Shown here: positions 1-8,215 of the stretch, one piece after another
Numbering within the stretch: the stretch's first letter is position 1
Layout: each line of letters opens with the position of its first letter
Source: DATLBA01 sp035527275
GTDB lineage: Bacteria > Planctomycetota > Phycisphaerae > FEN-1346
Assembly (NCBI GenBank): GCA_035527275.1
Contig: DATLBA010000076.1
Coordinates: forward strand, 1-64,000
Direction: 5' to 3'
Length of the DNA stretch: 64,000 bases
The notes under the pieces: model-generated
The model's database searches: none
The model's input: the letters and a program-made list of their open reading frames with translations, nothing else
Told to the model about the DNA's origin: nothing
Translations under genes and position numbers: made by a program

Positions 1-468
1 CGGCAGGACCTCAAGTCGGGGAAAGCGAAACGGATCGTAGGCATTCGCCAGGCGATCGAAGGGAAGTTGCAAGAGTATAAGAAGACGTTGCGCATCGACC
101 TCTCGGCCGCCGAGGCCCACCGCAACCGGGCGCTGGACCTATACGACCAGCGAAACAGCAAGGCGGGGAATTTGTTCAGTGCCGTCAGATATTTCCAAAA
201 GGCCCTTGCGTATTACGGCGGGCGCGGCTATTTTCCCAATCAGCCCACCGTTGACACCATCTATCTGGAATGTCTCCGGGAGGTCAAAGACCGCATCCAC
301 CGCGAGTACACGAACGCCGTCCTGGACGAGAAGGCGGGGGAGTACAAGCGAGCGATGAGGCGCTACAAACACGTCCTGGCCATGGTGCCCGAGCCGGGAA
401 ACAAGATTGTCGAGAACGTATCCCGCCGGATCAACGCCCTGCGGAAGCGGTACCCCGACCTGGATTAG
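1..468 (+). CDS. TPR-like protein, 3' end only (partial)
   Basis: The frame is open from the first base of the window to the stop at 466-468, so the gene begins upstream and only about 155 C-terminal residues are seen. The segment is helical and charged. It has TPR-like pairs of helices (for example NLFSAVRYFQKALAYYGGRG and EYKRAMRRYKHVLAMVPEPG), which would make it a protein-interaction module. An internal TTG at 67 is a possible start but lacks a clear ribosome-binding site, and the coding pattern continues upstream of it. It converges on the J-domain-like gene ending at 497, with under 30 bases between the stops. Function is unknown. Confidence 0.6.
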   Translation, partial: RQDLKSGKAKRIVGIRQAIEGKLQEYKKTLRIDLSAAEAHRNRALDLYDQRNSKAGNLFSAVRYFQKALAYYGGRGYFPNQPTVDTIYLECLREVKDRIHREYTNAVLDEKAGEYKRAMRRYKHVLAMVPEPGNKIVENVSRRINALRKRYPDLD

Positions 469-496
469 GTCCCGAACTTGCTTCGGGAGTGGGCTT

Positions 497-1750
497 CTAC
501 TCCGATTCGGGCGCGTTCGCCGGTTCTCTTGCCGGATACTTCCGGATGAACTCTTCCCATCCTTCCGTATCGGACGGCGGCTCTCCAACCGGGGCCTCGG
601 GCGGCTCCGGCGACGTGTCTATCTCAGAAGGCGGCGGCGCCTCCGCCGGCTCACCGGACTCGGACGGGGCAGGCGGTTGAACCTCCCGCGGGGGACCCCA
701 CGGCCGCCGGATTTCCACCACCGCGAGAATGGCCAGGACCAGGAGGGCCAGGCTCACCAGCAGGGCCGCCCCGACCAGCAGTTGCGGCCGCCGGCGCATC
801 CACTCGCCTCCGCGTCGTCTGATTTCGCGCACTCGTCGGCGGACTTTCCCGGCCGCCACCGCTATGCGCCTGGTGACCGGCAGCGTAACGGGCGGTTCCT
901 CCAGGCGCGGCAGAATCGCCTGAAGGTCTTTCGGTCTCCTGCCGACCAGCGACGCCACCGCCGCGAGAACCTTGCTTCTGGGGCTGATGTGACCGCCGAG
1001 GCGCCTGATGCGCCGGCCCATTCTCAGGATCGCACCTTCGGGATCTTCCCGGGTGCAACGGACGAGCGGCAGCCGCGCAAACAGCGAGGACGCGCTCGTG
1101 ACTTCCTCAGCAACGCATCGGGCCAGACCTTCCGAGACCACCAGCGCCTTCTGCACGCGCTTGACCGCGGCGACACGCTGCTCGAGGCTCTCCGTTTCGA
1201 GGCACCTACCCAGGACGACGGCATCGCGGTAGCACCAGAATCCATCGGGGAGACTGAGCCCGTGCTCCCCGTGTGGCGGCCAGGCCTCCGCCTGGGCCCG
1301 CACGAAGCGCACAATGGCAGGGGTTAGTCGGGCGACCGGCACACCCCGTTCGCGGCAGGCCACCAACCAGGCTTCCAGCGTCGCCGGCTCGCTCGGTTGA
1401 CCCTCGCAGTGCTTTCGATAGAGGCCTTCGAGGACGGTGCGCCACGCGCGGAGCAACTCGTTGTCATAGATCCGCTTTTTCTCAGGGTTGGTCAGAACGG
1501 AGACGGCCTGGCCGACCTCGGCCAGCAACTCGAGCGCCTGTCTGCGGAACCGGCCGATCTGATAGGTTCTCAGGGCGCGCTTGGCCTTGCGACCGGCTTG
1601 GTGGATCGCCGCCCTGTCGGACTCAAGGGGCGGCACACCGAGCAGTTCATAGTAGGTCGGCTCGGGGGTCTCGACGCCGAGCCATTCCCGGTACAAGTCG
1701 GCCCGGGACGTTTCGCTCTGCTCGTCGTGGTTGGAGCGGTTTTCGATCAT
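497..1750 (-). CDS. Degenerate J-domain-like membrane protein
   Basis: A 417-residue protein of unknown function. Residues about 32-95 resemble a DnaJ J-domain: YYELLGVPP opens helix I, and a typical end, LTNPEKKRIYDNEL, matches helix IV. The HPD tripeptide needed to stimulate DnaK is absent; the expected loop reads about RTYQIGRFRR. A long helical middle (about 100-310) is followed by one hydrophobic segment near 325-345 (LLVGAALLVSLALLVLAIL). The tail is Pro/Glu/Ser-rich (about 350-417). I infer a single-pass membrane protein with a cytosolic J-like head and a low-complexity tail outside. J-like modules without HPD are probably scaffolds and not co-chaperones. The start is ATG at 1750; no strong ribosome-binding site is visible. 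Confidence 0.75.
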   Translation of the reverse strand: MIENRSNHDEQSETSRADLYREWLGVETPEPTYYELLGVPPLESDRAAIHQAGRKAKRALRTYQIGRFRRQALELLAEVGQAVSVLTNPEKKRIYDNELLRAWRTVLEGLYRKHCEGQPSEPATLEAWLVACRERGVPVARLTPAIVRFVRAQAEAWPPHGEHGLSLPDGFWCYRDAVVLGRCLETESLEQRVAAVKRVQKALVVSEGLARCVAEEVTSASSLFARLPLVRCTREDPEGAILRMGRRIRRLGGHISPRSKVLAAVASLVGRRPKDLQAILPRLEEPPVTLPVTRRIAVAAGKVRRRVREIRRRGGEWMRRRPQLLVGAALLVSLALLVLAILAVVEIRRPWGPPREVQPPAPSESGEPAEAPPPSEIDTSPEPPEAPVGEPPSDTEGWEEFIRKYPAREPANAPESE

Positions 1751-1891
1751 GCGCGCTTACGCCGGGTGGCCCAATCAGTCGAAGGTATCATACCGCATCG
1801 CGCACCGCCTGGCAATCGGGCGGTGCAGGGTGGACGCCGCCGCCGCCGCCCGCTAGACTTTGCGGGCTTCCAACGAGGAGGGAGAGGGCGG

Positions 1892-3124
1892 ATGGCCGAG
1901 CGGTCGTGGCACGAGAGGTCCCTCGAGGAAGCACTGACCCAGCCGGCGCTGCGAGCCGGCCTTCGCCGCGCCCTCGGCGCGGGCCCCTTGTGCGACCGGT
2001 GCCTCGGCCGCCTGTGCGCCGCCGTGGACTCGGGGCTGAGCAACGAGCGTCGCGGCCAGGCGATTCGTCGGGCGCTGGATGCCGCGCCCCCTGGAAAATC
2101 CTGCTGGCTGTGCGGCGGCCTTTTCTTCGATGTGGACGCCTGGGTTTCGCGCGCCCTGGCGGCGCTGGAGGGCTGGGAGTTCGACACGTTCCTCGTCGCA
2201 TCGCACACCGATCCGAAAATCGAGGATCGCGAGAACGTGCTCCACGAACTCGCGGGCGACCATCTGGCCGAGCCTTACAAGCAAGAATTCAATCGCGAGG
2301 TCGGCGCACGCCTCTGCGACGCCACGGGAGCCGAACCCGACTTCACGCATCCGGATATCGTCGTCATCGCGGACCATGCCCGGGGAAGCGTCGCGGCTGA
2401 GGTGCGTCCTCTGTTCGTCTCGGGGCGATACCGGAAGTTGGTGCGCGGCATCCCACAGTGCCGGTGGGCGGCGTGGCCGTCGAGCGTCCAGCAAATCATC
2501 GGTGATGTGGTGTGCGAGGCGGCGCAAGGAGAGGACCATCTCTTCCACGGTTGCGGACGGGAAGACGTGGATGTGCGATGCTTGGGCGAGCGGCCGTTTG
2601 TCCTCGAGGTCGTCCGCCCGCGCCGGCGGCGCCTGGATTGGGCCGCGATTGCGGATCGGATTAACCACTCCGGTGCGGTGGAGGTTCTCGATCTGGGACG
2701 GTGTGGGGCGGATGATGTTGCCCGCATCAAAATGCTTCGGCCGGATAAAACCTACCGGGCCCTGGTCCGACTGGACGACCCGGTCGGTCCACCCTGCTCA
2801 GAAAGGCTGGCCGGACTGGTGGGGAGAATTCGGCAGCGGACGCCAACGCGCGTCCTGCGGCGTCGGCCCGACCGGGTGCGCTGGCGCCAGGTGCGGTCGA
2901 TTGTCTGGCGGCAACTGGATTGTCGGACGCTCGAGATGGAGGTCCGCACGGAGGCGGGGCTTTACGTGAAGGAACTTGTCAGCGGAGACGGCGGCCGCAC
3001 GCAGCCGAACGTGGCCGGGGTCCTCGGCGCGGACGCCGAATGCGCCGAGTTGGACGTCCTGGCCGTTCACACCGAGGAGCCGACGGCCACGGAGAAACCT
3101 CAATCCTCCAGCGCCACGGAGTAG
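1892..3124 (+). CDS. pus10: Pus10-type tRNA pseudouridine synthase
   Basis: A 410-residue protein with the layout of archaeal/eukaryotic Pus10, which isomerises U54/U55 in the tRNA T-arm. An N-terminal CxxC pair (LCDRCLGR, Cys34/Cys37) and a second pair (CWLCGG, Cys71/Cys74) form the zinc-binding part. The catalytic half carries GREDVDVRCLGERPF (about 222-236, containing the catalytic Asp motif), DKTYRALV (285-292), RTPTRVLRRRPDRV (316-329) and AGLYVKELVSGDGGRTQPNV (355-374, the family's closing motif). The ATG at 1892 follows a clear aggaggga site; the frame is open further upstream but reads as non-coding. It ends 25 bases inside the convergent PHP gene. Pus10 is not part of the usual bacterial set (TruB makes Psi55), so its presence is unusual. 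Identity is confident; the substrate is inferred. Confidence 0.88.
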   Translation: MAERSWHERSLEEALTQPALRAGLRRALGAGPLCDRCLGRLCAAVDSGLSNERRGQAIRRALDAAPPGKSCWLCGGLFFDVDAWVSRALAALEGWEFDTFLVASHTDPKIEDRENVLHELAGDHLAEPYKQEFNREVGARLCDATGAEPDFTHPDIVVIADHARGSVAAEVRPLFVSGRYRKLVRGIPQCRWAAWPSSVQQIIGDVVCEAAQGEDHLFHGCGREDVDVRCLGERPFVLEVVRPRRRRLDWAAIADRINHSGAVEVLDLGRCGADDVARIKMLRPDKTYRALVRLDDPVGPPCSERLAGLVGRIRQRTPTRVLRRRPDRVRWRQVRSIVWRQLDCRTLEMEVRTEAGLYVKELVSGDGGRTQPNVAGVLGADAECAELDVLAVHTEEPTATEKPQSSSATE

Positions 3125-3909
3125 GGCCGACCGGCCTGGAATCCCGTCGCCTCGGTGAAACCGGCCGCACGGAGCGCCCGTTCGGCCTCGGCGTAAGCGT
3201 GGGCCACGTCCTCGGGCCGATGGGCGTCCGAGCCGACGGCAACGCGGCGGCCGCCCAGGCGGCGGTAGCGCTTCAGAACCTCAAGGTCGGCCGCCAGGGC
3301 CATCCCGCGGTCCAGGACATGATGCGTATTGACCTCCAGCACCACGCCGCGCGCGACGCACTCGGCCAGGATTTTTTCGACCCGCTCCCAGTACCACGCG
3401 TTGCGATACGCCTCGAACAGGCCCGGCGCCTGCTTGTAGATGTAATCGAAATGGCCGAGGCAGTGGCACCATCCCGAGGCGACGAGAGCCGCGGTCTCGT
3501 CAAAATACTCCGCCTGAAGCGCCCGGATGTCCAGGTCGTCGAGCCCTTCCGGCGTAAGCCCATAGATATGAACGCCCCCCGTCGTGTGAACGGACCCCAT
3601 CACGAAGTCGAAGTCCATCGCGGCCAAACACTCACCCGGTTCGACGCCGTAAGCGCGGCGGAAATCGAACTCGACGCCCATCCGAATCGTCAGGCGGTCC
3701 CCGTAGCGGCTCTGTGCTTCGGCGACGGCTTCGGCGTAGGCCTCGTAGTCGAAGAACCCGTAATGCGGATCGTCGCGGTCGAAGTCCAGGTGCTCGGCGA
3801 AACAGACGTCCTTCAGGCCGGCTTCAATCGCCGCTTCGCACATCTCGGCGAGCGTGGCGCGACCGTCGGCGCTGTGGGTTGAATGAAGATGGTAATCGAT
3901 GGGAATCAC
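3100..3909 (-). CDS. PHP-domain histidinol-phosphatase family protein
   Basis: About 269 residues, the usual length for HisK/HisJ-type PHP histidinol phosphatases. Metal-binding motifs are in order: DYHLHSTHSADG at the N-terminus, FAEHLDFD, the GVEFDF region, MGSVHTTGG, CLGHFDYIYK, a central Glu in LEVNTHH, and VGSDAHRPEDV near the C-terminus. These support a trinuclear metal phosphoesterase; histidinol-phosphate is the commonest substrate, but no other his genes are nearby. I chose GTG at 3909 because gggaga lies seven bases upstream and the residues before it run into a repeat element. ATG at 3936 is the alternative. The 3' end overlaps pus10 by 25 bases on the opposite strand. Confidence 0.82.
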   Translation of the reverse strand: MIPIDYHLHSTHSADGRATLAEMCEAAIEAGLKDVCFAEHLDFDRDDPHYGFFDYEAYAEAVAEAQSRYGDRLTIRMGVEFDFRRAYGVEPGECLAAMDFDFVMGSVHTTGGVHIYGLTPEGLDDLDIRALQAEYFDETAALVASGWCHCLGHFDYIYKQAPGLFEAYRNAWYWERVEKILAECVARGVVLEVNTHHVLDRGMALAADLEVLKRYRRLGGRRVAVGSDAHRPEDVAHAYAEAERALRAAGFTEATGFQAGRPYSVALED

Positions 3910-3953
3910 GCGGTCTCCCGTTTCTGCGCCGCCCATATCCGCGGGGGCTATCC

Positions 3954-4071
3954 CTACAACGCCACTTCGTGCGCGGCGGGTCTCCGTACCCGCCGCGCAG
4001 CCCCGAAAACGGGCCTTCGCGCGCGGTGGGTGCAAAGACCCACCGCGCGAAATGGCCACGTAGCGTTGTAG
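3954..4071. repeat. Nested inverted-repeat element, two strong hairpins inside 8-bp terminal inverted repeats
   Basis: The ends ctacaacg (3954-3961) and cgttgtag (4064-4071) are perfect inverted repeats. Inside are two perfect hairpins: an 11-bp stem 3971-3981/3988-3998 and a 12-bp stem 4020-4031/4038-4049, each with a 6-base loop. The element fills the gap between the exporter gene stop (4074) and the PHP gene start, so it may act as a terminator or be a small non-autonomous element. No T-tract follows the stems. Confidence 0.6.
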
Positions 4072-4073
4072 TA

Positions 4074-5930
4074 CTATTCGGAGCGGATAAACTCCTCATA
4101 CATTCGGGCATAGCGCCCGCCGCGCGCTATCAACTCGGCGTGCGTTCCCTCTTCGGTGATGCACCCGCCCTCGACGACGAGGACGCGGTCGGCTTTTCGC
4201 ACCGTTGACAACCGGTGGGCGACAATAAAACACGTGCGCCGCTCAGTCAACCGCGCAAGCGCTTCCTGAACCTGGAGTTCGGTCTGTGTATCCACGCTGG
4301 AGGTGGCTTCGTCGAGGATGAGGATGGCCGGGTCGGCCAGCATGGCCCGCGTGAAACAGACCAATTGACGCTGGCCGGCGGAGAGCGATCCACCCCGCTC
4401 GCCCACCTCGGTCTGATACCCCCTGGGAAGGGCTTCGATGGCCCGGTGGCTGCCGATGCGGCGGGCGCACTCGATGACCTCGGCGTCGGTCGCGTCGGGG
4501 CGGCCGTAGCGGATGTTGTCCATGACGGTTCCTGTAAAGAGAAAGTTTTCCTGAAGCACGATGCCCGTGTGCCGGTGCAAGCCTCGCTGGGTAATGGCCC
4601 GCACGTCGTAGTCGTCGATGCGGACCGCGCCGCGCTGCGCCTCATAAAAACGGGCGATGAGGCGGCAAATGGTGGTCTTGCCCGCGCCGGTCGGACCGAC
4701 CAGCGCCAGCGTTTCCCCGGGCCGCACCTTGAGCGAAACGTCACGCAGCACGACGACGCCCGGATCATACTCGAAGGTTACGTGGTCGAACTCGACCGCG
4801 CCGTCCAGGCGCCGGGGATTCCACGCGCCCGGCCGGTCCACGATTTTGGGCTTGGTGTCCAGGACCTCGATGATCCGGTCGGCGGCGGCCAACGCGTGGA
4901 GAAAGTTGTTGTATAGGTCGCTCAGCATTTCCATCGGGAAAAAGAACATGCCGACGTATGCGAGAAACGCCACAACGGAGCCGGCGGTGACGCGCTCCGG
5001 CTCCGGCAGATCGGCGGTGGTGGCAACCCGGTAGGCGCCAAACAGAATCACGACGGCGGGCGCGAGGACCTGAAGCGTTCGGACAACCACCATGTACCGC
5101 GCGTGGACGCGGTCGGTTTCGATGCGGGTCTCGTAAAGTTCGCCGGTCAGACCGGCGAAGATCTCCTCGTTCCTCTGCTCGCGGGCGAAGGCCTGGATGA
5201 CGCGGGCGCCGGCGATGGACTCCGCCACGTTGGCCGTCAGGCGGCCCGTTTGCCGCCGAACTTGACGCCAGGCGGTGGTCGCACGCTTGCGGAACCAGCG
5301 TGTCAGAAACGCCAAGACCGGCAGCATCGGGAAAATCACGAGAAACATCACCCTGTCCTCCAGCAGCAGAAATACGGTGGCACCCACAATCGTAAGCGTC
5401 GCGGACACCAGATGATTCGGCGCCCATGAGACGGTCTGCTCGAGCGCGTCGAGGTCCGTCGTGCCCCGGGCGATGACTTGCCCCGCCTTCACCTTGTCGT
5501 AGTACCGGAGGCTGAGTTCGTGCAGATGGTGAAAGAAACGCTGCCGCATGCGATACATGAACTGCTGGGCGAACTTGGTCACACGGCGAATCTCGAAGTG
5601 GCGAACAACCGCCGAAGCCATGAAGAGGACCGCGAAGCCGGCAATGTGCCACACAGTCGTATTCCACGCGCCCGCCCTAAGGGAAGCGGCTTCGCCCTCG
5701 GGCAGACCCTGGAGGGCCTTGAGTGCTCCAGCGGCGTCGTCCACCGTCCACTTCAGAAGTTTCGGCACCAGCAGACCAACGGCCGTGAGGATGAGGGTGA
5801 AAAGGATGTTCAGGGCGATGACGCCGCGGTAGGGCTTGAGCCAGCCCATTAGCCGCCTGGCGGCCTGGCGATTGAGACGGGTCGGCATCGGTTGGTCGGC
5901 GTCGCCCACGTGGCCGAAGCGAGGACTCAC
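4074..5930 (-). CDS. ABC exporter, half-transporter with canonical NBD
   Basis: About 618 residues: an N-terminal six-helix exporter domain (about 30-345) and a C-terminal nucleotide-binding domain. The NBD has Walker A GPTGAGKTT (about 412-420), a Q-loop in VLQENFLF, a signature LSAGQRQ, a Walker B with the catalytic Glu in ILILDEATSSVD, and the H-loop in IVAHRLSTV. The start is GTG at 5930, preceded by gaggagg at seven bases and overlapping the upstream exporter gene stop as GTGA, so the two are translationally coupled. The partner has a degenerate site, so this subunit probably supplies the active ATP site of a heterodimeric exporter of the LmrCD/TM287-288 type. The substrate is unknown (drug, lipid or peptide). 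Confidence 0.9.
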   Translation of the reverse strand: MSPRFGHVGDADQPMPTRLNRQAARRLMGWLKPYRGVIALNILFTLILTAVGLLVPKLLKWTVDDAAGALKALQGLPEGEAASLRAGAWNTTVWHIAGFAVLFMASAVVRHFEIRRVTKFAQQFMYRMRQRFFHHLHELSLRYYDKVKAGQVIARGTTDLDALEQTVSWAPNHLVSATLTIVGATVFLLLEDRVMFLVIFPMLPVLAFLTRWFRKRATTAWRQVRRQTGRLTANVAESIAGARVIQAFAREQRNEEIFAGLTGELYETRIETDRVHARYMVVVRTLQVLAPAVVILFGAYRVATTADLPEPERVTAGSVVAFLAYVGMFFFPMEMLSDLYNNFLHALAAADRIIEVLDTKPKIVDRPGAWNPRRLDGAVEFDHVTFEYDPGVVVLRDVSLKVRPGETLALVGPTGAGKTTICRLIARFYEAQRGAVRIDDYDVRAITQRGLHRHTGIVLQENFLFTGTVMDNIRYGRPDATDAEVIECARRIGSHRAIEALPRGYQTEVGERGGSLSAGQRQLVCFTRAMLADPAILILDEATSSVDTQTELQVQEALARLTERRTCFIVAHRLSTVRKADRVLVVEGGCITEEGTHAELIARGGRYARMYEEFIRSE

Positions 5931-7750
5931 GGTCGCGCCTCCTCGTCCAGCCCCAACTCCCACTGCATGCGGCAGAACTCGCGGTACGGACCCTCGCGGG
6001 CAATCAACTCCTCGTGCTTGCCCTGCTGAACAATGCGTCCCTCTTCCATAACCAGGATCAGGTCCGCGCGCCTGACGGTCGAGGCACGGTGAGCGATGAT
6101 GAACGTGGTGCGGTCTTCCATCACCTCGGCGAGGGCGTCCTGGATCGCGCGCTCGGTCGCCGAGTCCACGCTCGCGGTCGCATCGTCGAGGATTAGAATC
6201 CGCGGGTCCACCAGCAGGGCTCGCGCGATCGCCACCCGTTGCCGCTGGCCCCCCGACAGAGAGACGCCGCGGTCCCCGACGTTGGTGCTGTAGCCGTCCG
6301 TGAAGGCCTTGGCAAATTCATCGACGCTGGCCCGGCGCGCCACGTCTTCGATGGCCCTCCGCTCGGCCGCGGGCACCCCGAAAGCGATGTTCTCAGACAG
6401 GCTGGCCGAGAAGAGAAACGTGTCCTGGAAAACAAAGCCGATTTCGGCCCGCAGTTGCTCGGGGTTCAGTTCCCGGATATCCGCCCCGTCGATGAGGATG
6501 CGTCCCTTCTGGGGGTCGTAAAATCGCGGCAGGAGTTTAATGAGGGTGGACTTTCCGCACCCCGTCGGGCCGACCAGGGCGACGTTCGTCCCGGCCGGGA
6601 TGTCGAGGTTCACGTTCTCGAGGACGGGCTCGTCGTCGTAGCGGAAAGCGACGTCCTCGAAGACCACGCGGCCGCCGCCTTCGGGCATGGGCCGCGGCCG
6701 GCCGGGGCCGCGGACCTCGGGGCGGGCGTCGAGGATCTCGAACACCCGCTCCGCCGAGACCAGGCTGTGTTGAACCGTGCCGGCCATCCGCGCGATGAAC
6801 TGCATGTTTCCCGTGAGCATCCGGGAGAAAAAGTACACGGTGACAATGATGCCGGCCTCGGGCCCCGTCCCCGCCGGCGCGTGAAGCACCCGAAACGCAG
6901 CCGTTGCGACCATGGCGAGCATCAACAACTCGCCCAGGAAAAAGACCGACGGCCGGTAAAAGGCAAAAGCGTCCGCCAGGCGGAACCACCGCTTCCGGAC
7001 CTTCTCAATGGCCGAGTCGTACCGGTTGACCTCCTCGGTTTCGCGCCCGAACGCACGCACGACCTGCATGCCCTGGACGTTCTCCGAAAGGATTTGCGTC
7101 GCAGCGTCCAGTTCGTGCCGCATATCGTGGAACATGGGATGAATCCGCCGGGCGAACACGATCATCGCCGCCAGGTAAACCGGGAGGAACGGCAGGGCCA
7201 CCAGCGCGACGTGGCGGTCAAGGAGAACCAGGAACACGGCGAAAAAGATGAACGAAAACAACGTCCGGGTCCCCTGCACGAGGATCATCGTGTAAAACAT
7301 ACGCAGGTTGTTGACGTCGCCGATGGTCCGGTTGATGAGTTGACCCGTATCCTGCTTGTCGTAGTAGGAAAAACTTTGCCGAATCAGTTTCCGATAGACA
7401 CGCCGGCGCAGGTCCGTCAAAATCTTCATTCGCAGGTGCGCCATCAGCATGCGGTTGGCGTAGTGGCAGCCGATCCCCAGGAACCCTACACCTAGCATCG
7501 CCGCAATTACCCGGAGGAGCGGCTCCCAATTTTTCCACCTCGACACCCCACCCTCAAACGCTTCGAGCAACTTGTTGACGCCCTCGCCCATCAAGACCGG
7601 CATGAAAAAACCCAGCCCGGAGATAAATACGCCGAGGGCCACACCGCCCAGGATGTCCAGCCGATACGGGCGGGCCAGGGCAAGGATGCGGCGAAGCACC
7701 CTGCCGACGGGCTGCGCCAGTTCAAATTTTTCGTGGCCGACTTGCGACAT
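5927..7750 (-). CDS. ABC exporter, half-transporter with degenerate catalytic Glu
   Basis: About 607 residues, again a six-helix domain fused to an NBD. Walker A is GPTGCGKST (about 394-402), the signature is LSGGQRQRVAIARALL, and the H-loop is IIAHRASTV. Walker B reads ILILDDATASVD: Asp replaces the catalytic Glu. The neighbouring subunit keeps the Glu, which is the asymmetric pattern known for heterodimeric exporters. I chose ATG at 7750; an in-frame ATG 27 bases upstream would place the start inside a hairpin (7772-7796), and neither has a strong ribosome-binding site. It is first in a two-gene operon and overlaps the next gene by 4 bases. Confidence 0.9.
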   Translation of the reverse strand: MSQVGHEKFELAQPVGRVLRRILALARPYRLDILGGVALGVFISGLGFFMPVLMGEGVNKLLEAFEGGVSRWKNWEPLLRVIAAMLGVGFLGIGCHYANRMLMAHLRMKILTDLRRRVYRKLIRQSFSYYDKQDTGQLINRTIGDVNNLRMFYTMILVQGTRTLFSFIFFAVFLVLLDRHVALVALPFLPVYLAAMIVFARRIHPMFHDMRHELDAATQILSENVQGMQVVRAFGRETEEVNRYDSAIEKVRKRWFRLADAFAFYRPSVFFLGELLMLAMVATAAFRVLHAPAGTGPEAGIIVTVYFFSRMLTGNMQFIARMAGTVQHSLVSAERVFEILDARPEVRGPGRPRPMPEGGGRVVFEDVAFRYDDEPVLENVNLDIPAGTNVALVGPTGCGKSTLIKLLPRFYDPQKGRILIDGADIRELNPEQLRAEIGFVFQDTFLFSASLSENIAFGVPAAERRAIEDVARRASVDEFAKAFTDGYSTNVGDRGVSLSGGQRQRVAIARALLVDPRILILDDATASVDSATERAIQDALAEVMEDRTTFIIAHRASTVRRADLILVMEEGRIVQQGKHEELIAREGPYREFCRMQWELGLDEEARP

Positions 7751-8166
7751 AACAGGTTGCCTAACAATGGCGGACACCCGCCGCAGGCGGGCGTCCGGTC
7801 CTTCACAGCGTCCCTATACCTATATCCCAGAACGGCGGGCCGGTCAAGGGATACTTGCCCTGACTCCTCCCCCTCGTTCCGCCCGTACGGGCGCCGCCTT
7901 GGCCTCGAACCTCTCGCTCAGCCTCGCGACGAGCGGGTTATTGGGATAGGCTCTTAGCCGCAATCCCGGCGCGCCGGGATGCGGGTTTTGAACGGCTAAA
8001 CGCGGACGCTACAAACTAGCCGCGAGCGCCTAAGCGAGCGGCGCGCCGCCGGCCGCTGCGCACCGGCCCCGTCGCTTATGCGTGTCGGGTGCCCGCCACG
8101 GCGGGTAAAATCCCACCCGACACGTAGAGGATAACGTAGTCGCACCCCCAATCGGCATTTTCCTTC
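7751..8166. repeat. Gene-free stretch packed with inverted repeats
   Basis: No gene is seen here. The stretch contains a hairpin at 7772-7782/7786-7796, a palindrome cgcccgtacgggcg near 7874-7887, an 18-bp palindrome at 7963-7980 (atcccggcg + its complement) flanked by ttagccg...cggctaa, a ctagccgcgagcgc motif near 8018 that recurs near 22118, and a two-level hairpin with outer stem 8081-8091/8114-8124 and inner stem 8092-8097/8100-8105. It separates the divergent exporter operon and the MoxR gene and probably reflects accumulated short palindromic repeats. Confidence 0.55.
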
Positions 8167-8194
8167 TTGCAATGGCGGCGTCCTTTCCTTATAT
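8167..8194 (+). promoter_or_regulatory. Candidate sigma70-type promoter for the MoxR gene
   Basis: TTGCAA (8167-8172), a 16-base spacer, then TTATAT (8189-8194). The start codon of the MoxR gene lies about 20 bases downstream, leaving a short leader that carries the aggagg ribosome-binding site. The call is by eye. Confidence 0.35.
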
Positions 8195-8215
8195 CCACAC
8201 GCACAGGAGGCTCCC

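Noticed and set aside
1397..1891. Long in-frame upstream extension of pus10
   Set aside because: The extra residues resemble shadow coding of the J-domain-like gene; the ATG at 1892 has a strong ribosome-binding site.
1881..1910. tRNA-like D-arm (gatggccgagcggtcg) at the start of pus10
   Set aside because: It matches the tRNA-Ser D-arm at 63540 but no acceptor, anticodon or T-arm follows; the ATG inside it starts a well-supported protein.
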